Shown in pieces: positions 31,801 to 43,682 of a stretch of DNA of 64,000 nt (position 1 is the first letter of the stretch; each line of letters starts with the position of its first letter). This DNA comes from RBG-16-34-14 sp963727535. GTDB taxonomy: Bacteria; Bacteroidota; Ignavibacteria; Ignavibacteriales; Ignavibacteriaceae. The stretch is taken from contig CAVSGR010000001.1 in assembly GCA_963727535.1 (NCBI GenBank), positions 620,001 through 684,000 of the forward strand. The letters are read 5' to 3'. The position numbers were made by a program, and so were the translations under genes. The notes under the pieces were generated by a model, which saw only the letters and a list, made by a program, of their open reading frames with translations, did not search any database and was not told where the DNA came from.

Positions 31801-33842
31801 TTATTTCATTTCAATGAATTCCGGTTCGTAAGGTGCTATGGTAAAATTGCCGGAGTAATCTTTATCAAAAAGAATACTTCTTGATTTTCCATTCATTTGT
31901 ATTTGCTTCGGCTCGCCGCTTATATTCAGATATAAAAAATGATTTTTGTCGATCTGTCTTGCCATCACACTGTCAGGTACTTCAGGACCTTTTTTAATGG
32001 AAAGTTCATTGATAAGTTCGTCAGTCAAAGGGCTTAACACTTCTTTTCTGGCTGGCAGGCCAATATAAATTGCTTGCCTTTACCGTACTTGTTGGAAGTT
32101 ATAACCGGATAATCTTTATCCAGACTGGTTATATTTCCCAGGACTTCAGCGCCTTTCGGATCAATTATATCAAACCGGGGTGATTCCGTTTCAATATCTT
32201 TCCCTTTATAACTCACGCGAATTTTTTTGCCTTTATAAGAAATTCGGGAAATTTCATTCATGTTTTCGGTTTCTTCGTAGCTTCCAATGCGAATACCAAA
32301 AACATCACTCAACAAACCCGGACGTGTACTTTTAAATACCTGATTGGTGGTATCTACAACTGCTGAATAACTTGTCATTATAGCAGTGCCTCCGTTGGAT
32401 ACATAATCTCGAATTTTTTCGGCTGTTAACGGATCCATAACTGTAACACCGGGTATGATCAGTAACTTATATTTCAGGTCACTCCGTGTAATATCAAGCA
32501 TGCGTACATCCATGTTGCGGTCAAAGAATACATTAAAGCAGTTTCCAATCTGACCATCATGCTGTTCCGGAAATGAATAACTGGCGATCTGGCTTGGAAA
32601 TGAAAAAGCCAATCCGACTTCAGCCTGCGGTTTATAAGGGAAATATTTTTCAATTTTTTTAAATTCGGTGGCAATTTTTTTATATTCGTAATATTTCCCG
32701 TTTGTAATCCCATCCCAATCAAGCATGCCTTCAAGGTATTGTTCTTCACCTCCCCACATGCTTTGCCATGTCCATCCACAAACCATTTGGTTACCATACA
32801 TCAGCGAAGCATAAGCCGATTTCTGCAGGAGTTCGGAACGGCCGTCATGGTGGTAAATTCGCTGCACCAGAAAGGATTTGTACTTTCAAACTGAATCCGT
32901 ACAATGCCAAATGAAGCCTATATAATCCCATCATTTTTAATTAATGACTTACCTGCATAAAAACCTCACCTTCCCGTGTCATTTTACCTGAATAAGCAAT
33001 GGGGGAATAATCGAAATATTTCAGCTGGCTGAAATACCAGGCATTGGTATTTATAAACGCATCGGGTGCATTGGTATTCACCTTATCAATCACTTTAAAA
33101 AGCAATTGATTGACCTCATCGGAAATAAAACGCCTAAAATCGAGTATCCGTTCAGGTGCTCCGTTTATATGTCCCGAAACCGGAAAACCAATTTCGTCCC
33201 AATGGTTAATTTTTCTTGACCAGCGTTGTCCTGCCCAGGCTTTATTTAAATTATCAATGGTTGCATATCTGTTCTTTAGCCAGGAAATGTACCGTTGTCT
33301 GGCAGATTCGGAATAAGAAATCGGGCCATCACCCGACTCATTGTCGATCCCGAAAGCCAGCAAAGCCGGATGTTTACCATAATGTTTTGTAATTGAATCG
33401 GCATATCTCAATGCATATTTCTGGTACATCGGATCCCCAACATCTTCCATATAACGATGGTTCGGATACAATACGTTTCCATGCTTATCGGTAATGTTAA
33501 TTGATGGATATTTGTAATGCAGCCATATTGGCGCCGGTCGAATGGCAATATCGAGAATAACCTTAATGCCGGCCTGATCCATCATGTCCATAACTGTATC
33601 AAACCATCCAAAATCGAATTTTCCTTCTGCGGCTCGTAGCTGTCCCATGCCAAATGCCCCATGCGGACAACATTAAATCCGGCATTTTTCATCATTTGAA
33701 TATCACTCTTCCATTTCTCAAGATTTTTATCATCGTGGGGATGATAATTAGCTCCAACATATAGCTGCTGAGATTTTAAGAACAGATGTAAAAATGAACA
33801 GAATTAAAAAGGAAGTATATTTTCGATTTTTCTTAAATTCAT
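31801..33842 (-). CDS. GH42 beta-galactosidase-type enzyme (at least four frameshifts)
   Basis: Fragments 32941-33648, 32034-32867 and 31801-32040, plus an N-terminal piece from an ATG at 33840-33842, join to about 680 residues. The N-terminal piece reads LYVGANYHPHDDKNLEKW and FNVVRMGHLAW after a signal-like segment. The barrel continues with KFDFGWFDTVMDM, WLHYKYPSI and acid/base Glu in FGIDNESGDG, then NPFWCSEFTT as the probable nucleophile region, then the trimerisation and C-terminal domains (YVSNGGTAIMTSYS; YLNISGEPKQI). Breaks lie near 33815, 33650, 32900 and 32036. The family call rests on the order of these motifs and seems sound. It is the first gene after the terminator at 34104-34143, so it probably has its own promoter. 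Confidence 0.75.
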
Positions 33843-34103
33843 ACGCTTCATTTAATATTATACTGGATGCTGAATGTATTGAAAAATATTATTTTTTTTG
33901 CAATTAACCTAATATAATAGTTTTACAATTTTTAATATAACTTTAACCTGAGTTGGATTAAACCTCTGGCTGAAAGCAAAAAAATAAATTCTTTCCCATC
34001 TTTCTCATAATTTCAGAATTAGTTATCTACTATAACATCCAAAAGAGTTAGAAGATAAACATCTGTAATTAAAATTAAGAACTTATGCCTGTATTAAAAA
34101 AAT
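33843..34103. other. AT-rich non-coding gap, probable promoter region of the GH42 operon
   Basis: I see no gene in this stretch. It lies between the terminator of the receptor/T9SS-protein unit and the GH42 start, so the promoter for the minus-strand genes downstream should be here. I cannot point to a convincing promoter or operator. Confidence 0.4.
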
Positions 34104-34143
34104 AAAAACACACCCCCCGGTATAAAACCGGAGGCGTGTTTTG
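34104..34143 (-). terminator. Strong intrinsic terminator
   Basis: On the minus strand, AAAACACGCCTCCGG, a TTTTATA loop and CCGGGGGGTGTGTTTT form a long GC-rich hairpin with one bulge, followed by TTTTTATTTTTTT. It begins about 18 bases after the reconstructed stop of the T9SS-tailed gene (34161) and marks the end of the receptor unit. The A-rich flank on the other side could make it work in both directions. Confidence 0.9.
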
Positions 34144-34160
34144 TGAGGAGGAGAATGAAA

Positions 34161-35961
34161 TTATTTTCAAAAGCGTAATTTCTGGAAATTGAATTTCCTC
34201 CTGCGTCACGCGATAATCAGACTCCGCTTGCTAAACTACTTCCATCGAAAGTAGCAGCATATTTTCCTGGCTGTAACTGTCCTGAGAGAAGCAGAGCTAC
34301 TTCCTGACCAAGAATATTGAATACTTTTAAACTTACAAATCCGCTATTAGGAACTGAATAACTTATCTTTGTAGATGGATTAAAAGATTCGGGTCATTCT
34401 GCTATAATGCAAAAGTATTGGGAACTGCGTTTGTTCATTTGCATCACCAATGTAAACCCCACCATCCTAATGAACCAACCGGTTTCCCGTCCATACCGGC
34501 TGTTTCTAAAGCAGCCTTGGTGTAGCTTAAATCATAATCCCAGGGCCATTTGAAAGCAAGGTAATCATTTACTCCGTGCCAGTTAACTGCATTAGCGACC
34601 GTACCTCCCGACCACTCAGTCCTGATATTGGTACGATTTTGAGCAAGAAGTTCGTCAGTTCCGTTCATGTCCTTAATACCGGGATCAACATTCATTGTGT
34701 TTTCTTCTACAAAATACTTAAACAGTTCATGTATTTCCGGTCAATTGTCCAATCTACAACATGCAAGCTATCGAATGTTGAAGGATTTATGATATTACCG
34801 TAGTTGAATATGACCAAATATATTTCTTCAGATTCCATGTCCAGTTTGCTGTGATCGTGGCTTTCGAACATTGCTATATTATAGTGATTATCCAGGGATC
34901 AGGAAAAACTTGAGGAGATTGATCCCAATAATCCTTTATAGGTTGAGTGTAATACTAATCATGTTCTACAATTCCCAAACCAGTTCGCCTTCGGTGAATC
35001 GCCGTCTCCATTAGGATCGTAAGTTGTTCCATATACTGCGCCAGGTCCGTAAAGTGAATCTGGAGTCTGTGGATTCCATGAGTTTCTGCATAATTCATCG
35101 GACCTTTCACTTCAGCATCATGATACCATCTAATTGCATCATAATCATCAGAGAAAGAATGACAGTTCACAATAAGGTTCTTCCTATATTTTCCTATAAT
35201 CTTGCGATGTTACATGATTGGATGCATCATACAGTTCACCAAGGTATTATAGTCAAAATATAAATAGAAGCTTGCCCATTCAATCCATAACAGCCAAATT
35301 CATAGAATGTATTATTTCTCTAATTACTGTATCCATCGTTTCGCCGGTGAACTTTACGCCGTTCCAGGTTGCGCCCATTCGATTCCCAATATACTGAATG
35401 TAATTATTGGTAATGTATATGAGTATTGTTAAGTCCCCGATCGGCGAACATCGCCCACCAAGTATAAGGGAACTCTGAAATCCGTCCATCATAAACGTAT
35501 CTATCCTTTTGTTCCATTTACTTCCATAGAAATCCAGTCAATGGGACCTGTCCCGTCCAGGTTGAAACCGCTAATCCAGATATTTTTAAGGTTGCGCCAT
35601 CATAAAAAAGATACCAGCGGTTTACCGCACTTCCGTCTTCCTTTAAACCACCAACGAACAACCGGCGGTATATTAAAGTCGTCCGGCTTATCAGCAACTA
35701 TAATTAATGGAAAGTCTGCCTGGATTGTTTCTGTTAAAATATATTGTGCATTACGCCTGCAGCTTATATACTTTGTGGAGTCTTTCCCCTGTAGCATTTG
35801 TGTCGGCTTTAATAGCTTCGTTTAAAGCCCCTAATGCTTCACCCTGAGAATTCAATGGATCCTATAATCATGTCTCGCCGTTTTCAAAGTTTGGGCACAA
35901 AGTATATTGTTGCCCATCAGGAGCAGTACATAATAGTTAATAATATCGACATTTTTTTCAT
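34161..35961 (-). pseudogene. Damaged gene for a T9SS-tailed secreted protein next to the receptor
   Basis: No frame is open for more than about 80 codons, but pieces in changing frames form one protein of about 590 residues. It starts at ATG 35959-35961 behind AGGAGACAAGGT. An early segment reads GEALGALNEAIKADTNATGE, followed by ADFPLIIVADKPDDFNIPP, NRMGATWNGVKFTGETMDT and NVDPGIKDMNGTDELLAQN. It ends in a T9SS tail (NPSTKISYSVPNSGFVSLKVF, then SLASGV and DYRVTQEEIQFPEITLLK). The middle looks like beta-helix-type secreted proteins. I do not know its function. Ten or more indels are needed, many at homopolymers, so it is either badly sequenced or truly decayed. Its place directly after the receptor is where susD would normally be. 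Confidence 0.6.
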
Positions 35962-36135
35962 ACCTTGTCTCCTCTAATTATTTAAGTATTAGTTAATTGA
36001 ATAATTTATTGTTCCTTACTAATGACTTTGACATAGTGAAGTTCTATAATACCGTTTACCCTACTTTCCTTTTTTGATTAAAGTTTTAAATTAATTTTAA
36101 AAGTTATTCTCAATATCACCTCCTGGGGAAAATCT

Positions 36136-39118
36136 TTAATATTTTCTTTTGGATTTTTGTTTTACATTAATACAACACCTAATATTGAAACCGGAATCCA
36201 GGTTCACACTTCTACCGTAGTCCTCAATATAATTGGCAAAATCCAGATGATTTATTATATCGTGCTCTTTTTCACCTGACAGGTTATTCACATTCAGGAA
36301 AAACTCCAGACCGTCGAATGGTAGTTTTTGCAGTATTTGCACATCATAGCGATAAAAATCCGTGGAATAGGCGCGTAATTCTTCATACCAGCTAGCAGTT
36401 TTGAATATATGGGACTTGTATCTCATCGCCCAGCGTATGGAGAATCCTTTGTAATCATATCCAATCATGAGATTCAGCAAATGATCCGGTTGTTCTATCA
36501 TTGGAGCGGCATATGTAGTATCCTGATTATAATAAGTTGTTATATAATTGCGGGGGTTGTTCGGATCTATTTCTGTTTTTGTTTTGACTACTGTTCTTGG
36601 ATATTTTGCTTCTGATATGTTACGGGTATAGTTCACATTTATGACAATGCCTTTTAACAATCCCGGCAAAAACCAAAAATTAGACTGCCATTCAAATTCA
36701 AGTCCATAATTATAAGCCGGATTTTCATTGTTTTCGGCATAAGCTGCTCTCCCACGGTACATAATAGTAGGTAATTCGAAGAATGCAGTATCTAAAATTA
36801 CTTTCTGACCCGTCCAGAAAATCATATCCGTAATTTTTTTGTAAAATGCACCAACTGCCAATAAACCGATCTCGTTCGTATGGAAAGAAACTGCAGGTCC
36901 CAGTTTCGGGATAATTCCGGTTTAAGGTGAAAATTACTTAAATTATCGATGCTACCTTGAGTGCCAATCATCCAGCCCGGCATAATATTGTTGTAATTTG
37001 GTCTCAACAGCGTATGTGTATATCCGGCTTTAACCGTTAGCCAATCAGTTGGTTTGTAAAAGATTTGAATCATTGGCAGCCAGAACTCATTTTCACGCAC
37101 TTTGGTAACAGTATCTATTGATGTAGCTGTAAAGCCCCGTAAAACACCTATCCTATTTCCCCGGTACCCAGTATATTCTGTCCTGTTCGCTTCATATCGA
37201 ACGCCGGGCACTAACAATAAATTAGGACCAAGATTGATTTCCGGCATCACGTAAAAAGCATGGTAATCTTCAAAGCCGTGATAATCACTATAATGCGAGC
37301 CGGGAAAATCCGGTTGATACAAAGTATATAAGCTATAAACCGAATTGTCGGGTATTGCCGACGCAAGATCGTAAAGCTTGCGGAATTTATCCTTGTCAAA
37401 CAAAGGGCTAAAATTATATCTGCTCCCAGGAAATCGCCATCATGCTTGTTCAGAAAGTCTTCTAAATATAATGCCTGGGATCAATGTTATAATAATCTTT
37501 GTTCGCTGGCTTATTTCAAAATTATCATGAGCTAATTTTATGAACCCCTCATTAGCAAACTCAAAAGCCGTTTTGTCATACTCTTTCGTTTTATGCTTTA
37601 GTTTTCCCCCTGTGCTCATTTTTACATTGACCTGGTTGGTAATATTAAAACTATAAGTTATATTTAGCTCACCGGAAAGATCCCGTTCCCGGGTATCAGT
37701 CTGTTCTACCTTTAGCCTACTCAATGCCATATTATGGACCATTTGATCCATGGTATATAATAATAAGTCAGGAATGGTTTCGGGATTCACATTTACGTTA
37801 AAACTAGACGTTCTATCACCTCCAAAAGGAAGATCGGGAATATTCCCGCCATTTTCTGAAGATATTTTATAAGGTAATTCATTTCCTGAGTAAGAATGGG
37901 AGAAGACAGCAGTAATTTCCCAATTTTCCCAGCGGTGATCGATTTGAAGTGAATTGGTTAAAATAGTAAGCGAGCGTTTGGGTGTATCATCAAAACTAAT
38001 GCTGAAATCATTTGTCGTAAAATCATAGTTATTTATATAGTTTGTTTCTTCCCGGTTTATCGGCTGAAAAAATTGGACGATTTGATAGTAGTTGAAGGAA
38101 GGGAATAATCTAGAACCAGGGCGCCGCCAATCCGTTGAACATTTCTGAATATCTCTTTTAATTGCATGCTATTGGTTTTAACCGGAGCGGTTAAATTTTC
38201 TTGTGTAATGTTAACGTCTCCCAATTGCTGCGAGCCAGCATCCTTTTCTTCATAATCCATCTGGGCATAAACACCCAACTGTTTTGTAAAGAATCGATTG
38301 CTGCCCCCTATAGACAATTTGTAATCCTTATATGTATTTCTAAGGGTATTCATTCCACCCTGGGTTATCACATTGAAAGTTGGGACATCGGGTGCTTTCT
38401 TAATTCTAAAATTGACGATACCACCGGTGCGTGCTTCCTGGTTAGCCATAACCGATTTCGTTAATTCAATGCCTTCAAGCATATACGGAGAAATCATGCT
38501 GAGATCAGTGCTGCGGTCTTCTTCACCGGTAGCTGTCATATTTACACCGTCAATCTGGATGATTGAATATTTTGACGCCATTCCCCGGATCACAACTTTA
38601 TTACCTTCACCGCCACTTCGTTCCAGCGATACGCCGGGCAGGCGACCGACCGCTTCCGCAGCATTGGCTTCCGGTAATTCCTGTATCTGATTTTTTGAAA
38701 CAATATTTTTAATTGTTGTTGAGGAAAGCTGCTGGTTTATTGCCTGCATTTGACCTTCTGCCTGTGATGTGACAAGAACTTCCTCTCCTTCGATAACTTT
38801 GAACTTCATTTTTATATCAAGCTCCATTTTTTCGTCGGAACCAAGTTGAATTTCTGTGCTATCATCTTCGTAACCAAGATACTTGGCGATTAATTTATAG
38901 CTTCCCGGTGGTATGTTGGTGATATAATAATTGCCATGAATATCTGCTGCAGATCCAGACTTGTACCTCTATGTAAACATTGGCGCCCGGTAAAGCATCT
39001 CCTGAATTATCATCAATCACATGTCCGAATATTCTTCCAGTTTGACATGAACAGCAACGGACATGAAAAATATTGTTACGGACAATAAAAAAATTATAAT
39101 TTGTACCTGATTTTTCAT
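36136..39118 (-). CDS. TonB-dependent outer-membrane receptor (at least five frameshifts)
   Basis: From ATG 39116-39118 (GAGGTATCTT upstream), pieces join to about 994 residues. First comes a signal peptide, then a carboxypeptidase-regulatory-like domain (ADIHGNYYITNIPPGSYKL), then the plug (38057-38827: IQELPEANAAEAVGRLPGVS, KVVIRGMASKYSIIQIDGV), then the beta-barrel in frames near 37440-38060, 36822-37403 and 36136-36861 (KAGYTHTLLRPNYNN, GFSIRWAMRYKSHI). Breaks lie near 39030, 38960, 38065, 37420 and 36850. It should import oligosaccharides across the outer membrane with TonB. The plug motif is not the typical SusC one, and no susD follows. It is divergent from the hybrid regulator across a 309-base gap, which suggests direct control by it. 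Confidence 0.85.
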
Positions 39119-39427
39119 AAGATACCTCGTATACTGTCTTACTATTTTGAGTAAAATTTGATCAAGAGATAACCTAGTTTAATAGCTGAAATGTTATAGA
39201 GAAATGGTTGTATTTCTTACATAATATTAGATACATTAGCGTTGTAAAATAAAAACAACTGCTGAATAAGTCGTTTCACTAATGTTCCAATTATTTTAGA
39301 AATTGTTCCAATTTTACTTATTACATATAGAATATGTCTCTAACAGTAAAAACCGGATAAAAAAATAGACATGAACTTTAATTTTAGTTTGATTAAGCTA
39401 AATTGACTATTGAGAATAAGCTGCAAT
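39119..39427. promoter_or_regulatory. Divergent promoter region between receptor and regulator
   Basis: This 309-base gap contains no gene and must carry promoters for both the receptor (minus) and the hybrid regulator (plus). It is AT-rich. The only striking element is the pair of direct repeats at 39283-39314. I cannot place -10/-35 type elements with confidence. Confidence 0.55.
39283..39314. promoter_or_regulatory. Direct repeat TGTTCCAATT, 21-base period, candidate operator
   Basis: TGTTCCAATT occurs at 39283-39292 and again at 39304-39313. The 21-base period is two helical turns, which would place both copies on one face of the DNA. AraC-type output domains, like the one in the adjacent regulator, typically bind such spaced direct repeats. 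Assignment as its operator is inference from position and spacing only. Confidence 0.35.
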
Positions 39428-42400
39428 ATGAAACTTTTTTTACAAATTAGAATATTATTTCCTCTTATTGCCTGTTTAATATTTTTCTTCAATTACATCT
39501 TATATTCACAGTCGACAAACAGTAACGTTAAATTTGTCAGATATTCTACAATGATGGGATTATCTTCAAATTCACAGAAATGTATTACACAGGATAAAGA
39601 AGGTTTTATATGGATTGGTACTGAAGATGGACTGAATCGCTTTGACGGCTATACATTTAAAATTTACAGAAAAAATCCGCTGGATTCAGCAAGTCTGAGA
39701 AGCAATATAATTTCCTGTTTATTTACAGACAGTGAAGGAACTCTTTGGGTTGGTACTTACAGCGGAGGTTTAAGCCGTTATAATAAAGAAAATGATAATT
39801 TCTACACTTTCCCGAATTTAGTCGGTTCCAACATTAATACCTTAGCTGAAGATAAATCTCATAGAATATGGATAGGATCATCGGTTGGATTTTTAATGTA
39901 TAACCCTAAAACAAATAAATTTAAGCAGATTCTGCCTTACACTGATAAACCATTTGATCCCTATGACGTTAACGAATTTGCAGTGGATAATGATACGCTT
40001 TGGATTGCATTTTCTACCGGAATATTAAGTGCGCTGAATACTTCCACAATGGTGTTTAAAAATTATAGGTTGTTTCATGTCTCTGGTCAAGAGACAGCCA
40101 ATTTCACCGTTAATTCCTTAGTTTTAGATAATGATAACATCTGGATAAGTACATGGAGTAAAGGTATATGGATATTCAATAGAAACTCTGGTACCTCTCA
40201 CCCTTATGATAACGAAGAAAGCCAATATATTAACTTTGTTTTTAAAGATAATAAGAACAGGTTCTGGTATAGCCCGGAGTATAAAGGTCTTGTACTGCTT
40301 GAAGGTAAAAAGAAAGTTATATTTAAGGAGGATGACTTCAATCGTAATAGCATATCTTCCAATTTATTGTCAGGTATTTTCCAGGATATGCAGGGGAATT
40401 TATGGATAACCAGTAAACTAGGCGACCTAAATTATGTTGAGCTTAATAATCCGTTTAGGAATTGGTACAAAAGACCAAATTCCAAATACGAATTAAGCAG
40501 CAATTTAATTAATACTGTTATGGTTGATTCAAAAAATAGGATTTGGGTCGGTTATGAAGAAGGTGGAATTGATATTCTGGATTCTAAAAATATTAAACCC
40601 AAAATTCATATCGGCGGGAATCATTTAACCGGTTTAGGTGCCGGACCTGTAATGTACATTTTTGAAAGCAGGGATGGTATTATCTGGGTTGGAAAATATT
40701 TAGACGGATTAAAACGGTATATTGAATCTTCAAAAACGTTTTCCTCATATCAACATATTAATGAAAATAATCAATCAATTGTTGGGAATGACATAAGACA
40801 CATTTCCGAAGATAGTAAAGGTAATCTTTGGATTGCGGTTCACGGAAGCGGTGTAGATATGTTTAACCCGCAAACGGGAATTTTTATACATAATAAATCA
40901 GATATTAACGATACTGTACATACAATCCTGAATGACTGGGCTTATACTGCCTTATGCGATAATAACGATAATATATGGGTCTGCACAGTTGCCGGAGTAT
41001 CTGAAATTATGGCTAATGGTAAAACGGTAAAACAGTTTACGGAAAATGACAGTGTTAAATACAGTTTAAGTAATAATTTAGCTTATGTCGTTTTTATTGA
41101 TTCTAAAAATTATGTCTGGATTGGAACAGCAGATGGGTTAAACAGATTAAATCCCAAAACAGGTATAATAAAAAAATTCCTCACGAAGGATGGTTTACCA
41201 GGTAATCTTATTGTTGATATCCTTGAGGATAATAATCATGACCTATGGATAAGTACAACCAACGGCTTATCAAAATATTCTATTAAAAACGGCACATTTG
41301 AAAATTTTTCAGTTCAAGACGGACTTACAACAGATGAATTTCATCAATTCGCTTCTTCTAAAAATAAAGATGGAGAATTATTCTTCGGTGGAAGGGACGG
41401 ATTAACATGTTTTTATCCGGACAGTATCAAATTAAACAACTATAAACCACCTGTATATATAACTGATTTCAAACTATTCAACAAAGAAGTGCAAATTAAA
41501 AACGACAGTATAAAGAATGGGTTTTATCTCCCCCATCAAATAATATATTGCAAAGAAATAACTCTCAACCATAATCAAAATGAAATAACACTTGAATTTA
41601 CTGCTCTAAATTATCTTAATCAGGCAAAAAATCAGTATAGATATAAACTGGAAGGATTCGATAATTACTGGTCTTCACCGGGATTTAAAGAGAAGTTACT
41701 TATACAAATTTGGACCCGGGAGAATATACTTTCAAAGTAATGGCTTCCAACAATGATAACATCTGGAACAGGGAAGGAAGGTTATTAAAAATTATTATCG
41801 AGCCGCCGTTCTGGAAAACTTACTGGGCTTATGCTTTTTATTTTTTATTTATCGTGTTTCTCTTTTATGTTTTCAGGAAACTTATTTTGCACGAAGCTGC
41901 TATAAAAAGGAAACTTGAATTTGAGGAACTTGAGATTCAAAAACTGCATGAAATGGATTTGTTGAAAATGCAGTTCTTTGCAAATGTCTCTCACGAATTC
42001 CGGACCCCCCTTACACTTATTATAGGACCTATTGAAAGACTGCTGCATGATGTTAAAGATGAATTTCATCAAATACAGCTTAGCTTGATAAATAGGAATG
42101 CGAACCGTTTACTGAGAATGATAAATCAGTTAATGGATTTCAGAAAGATTGAAGTATCTAATCTGGAATTGAATCCCACAAAAAACGACATTGTTCTTTT
42201 TGTAAAAGAAATAGTAGACACTTTTAGACAGGATGCGGTTCAGAGGAATATAAATTTCACCTTTAACTGTACAAAAACTGCATTGGTGATTTGGTTCGAC
42301 TCGGATAAGTTGGATAAAATTATTTATAACCTTCTATCTAATGCATTTAAATTTACCACGCGATAAAGGCAACATTGAAATATCCCTGGATTTTAACAAT

Positions 42401-43636
42401 GTGGATATGGAAACGGGAAATTCTAAATCCGAAATTTTCCGGATTGAACAAAAACAAAATCAATTGCACTCCGTTAACGATAGTAATACTGCTGTTCTTG
42501 CGAAAGTTAAAACATTTAAAATTTCGGTCAAAGACTCCGGTATCGGTATAGACAAAGATGCTCAAAAGAAAATATTTGAAAGATTTTATCAAGCCAAGAA
42601 TAATATTACAAGTCAGGGCACAGGTATAGGATTATCTCTTACATATGAATTGGTTAAGCTTCATTTGGGCGAAATAATTGTAGATAGTACACCTGATGTA
42701 GGCTCTGAGTTTACCATAATTCTTCCTTTATGGTTAGAAGAAAAAGACCTGCCGCAGCTTGCCGGACTGGAAATTCAGAAATCATCAAATAATAATGACA
42801 ACGGCAAGGAAGTAAAGACTATAGAAAAATACGAAGCTGAAAAAATAAGCTATGAAGAGAGGCAACTTCAAAAGAATCTACCGAAGATTTTAATAATTGA
42901 AGATAATGCAGATATGCGGCTTTTCATCAAAAATGAATTTCAAAAGAATTATAAAATTATCAAAGCTCATGATGGAATAGTCGGTATTAAAAAAGCATTT
43001 GAAGAAATTCCGGATGCTATTATCTGCGATATAATGATGCCTGGGAAAGATGGTTTTGAAGTTTGCAAGACGTTAAAAAATGACGAACAGACCAGTCACA
43101 TACCCATTGTAATGTTAACCGCAAAGAGTTCGGAACAACATACAATTGAAGGTTTCGAGAGTGGGGCTGATGATTATGTAGCTAAACCTTTTAGCTCAGC
43201 AGTATTAAAAGCAAGGATTAAGAACTTAATCGATTCAAGAAATTTGTTAAGGAAGAAATTCATTAGTGAACCGTTTGCGTCGCTGTCGGAAATTTCACCT
43301 TCTAAAACAGATGAAAAGCTTTTTCAAAAAGCATATTCAATTGTAGAAAAGAATCTTAATAATCCTAATTTTGATGTTAACAATTTTGCCTCTGAAATAG
43401 GGATGAGCCGCACTCAATTATACAGAAAAATTAATGCTATTTCGGGTCAGCCCGTTAAAGAATTCATCCGTGTCATACGGTTAAAGAAAGCAGCAGAACT
43501 ATTAGTAACAACTGAAAATAATATTACAGAAGTAGCATATACTGTTGGTTTTAATTCTTTGTCTTATTTTACCACTTCATTTACAGAATATTATGGAATG
43601 AACCCTACAAAATATTTAGAGAAATATGTTAAATGA
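39428..43636 (+). CDS. Hybrid two-component system regulator, HTCS (two frameshifts)
   Basis: Three frames (39410-41740, 41710-42366, 42341-43636) join to about 1403 residues from ATG 39428; breaks lie near 41705 and 42360. Order: signal sequence (residues 1-28), a long two-component-regulator propeller with many repeats of the GFIWIGTEDGLNRFD / LWVGTYSGGLSRYN type, a Y_Y_Y domain, one membrane helix (near 41820-41880), a histidine kinase with the phospho-acceptor His at 41992-41994 in NVSHEFRTPL, an ATPase domain (KDSGIGIDK, GTGIGLSL), a receiver with acceptor Asp at 43028-43030 in IICDIMMPGKDG, and a C-terminal AraC HTH (about 43330-43636). HTCSs sense periplasmic oligosaccharides and activate the neighbouring locus. 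It is the only plus-strand gene here. Confidence 0.92.
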
Positions 43637-43682
43637 TCTTGCTTTTAATTAACAAAACAAATAGTTCAATACTTCTTATTTT

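Noticed and set aside
34104..34143. CRISPR repeat or attachment site at the GC-rich inverted repeat
   Set aside because: It occurs once, sits just after a gene end and is followed by a T-run on the minus strand, which is a standard intrinsic terminator.
34444..35797. Several short separate proteins of 65-83 residues on the minus strand
   Set aside because: They match consecutive pieces of one larger T9SS-tailed protein in shifting frames, so I treat them as fragments of a single damaged gene, not independent small proteins.
36136..39118. Calling the receptor a standard SusC
   Set aside because: The plug sequence lacks the usual SusC pattern that I recognise, and there is no SusD next to it; TonB-dependent receptor is the safer call.
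40206..40409. Possible additional plus-strand gene inside the sensor propeller
   Set aside because: It is another frame of the propeller repeats and has no independent support.
41700..42366. Programmed ribosomal frameshifting in the regulator, or a split sensor and kinase
   Set aside because: The breaks fall in the middle of the Y_Y_Y and ATPase domains, and similar breaks occur in many unrelated genes here, so sequence error is the simpler reading.
41845..42592. Minus-strand open frames inside the regulator gene
   Set aside because: They overlap the kinase domain, which has conserved H, N and G boxes on the plus strand; the opposite frames have no recognisable motif or ribosome binding site.
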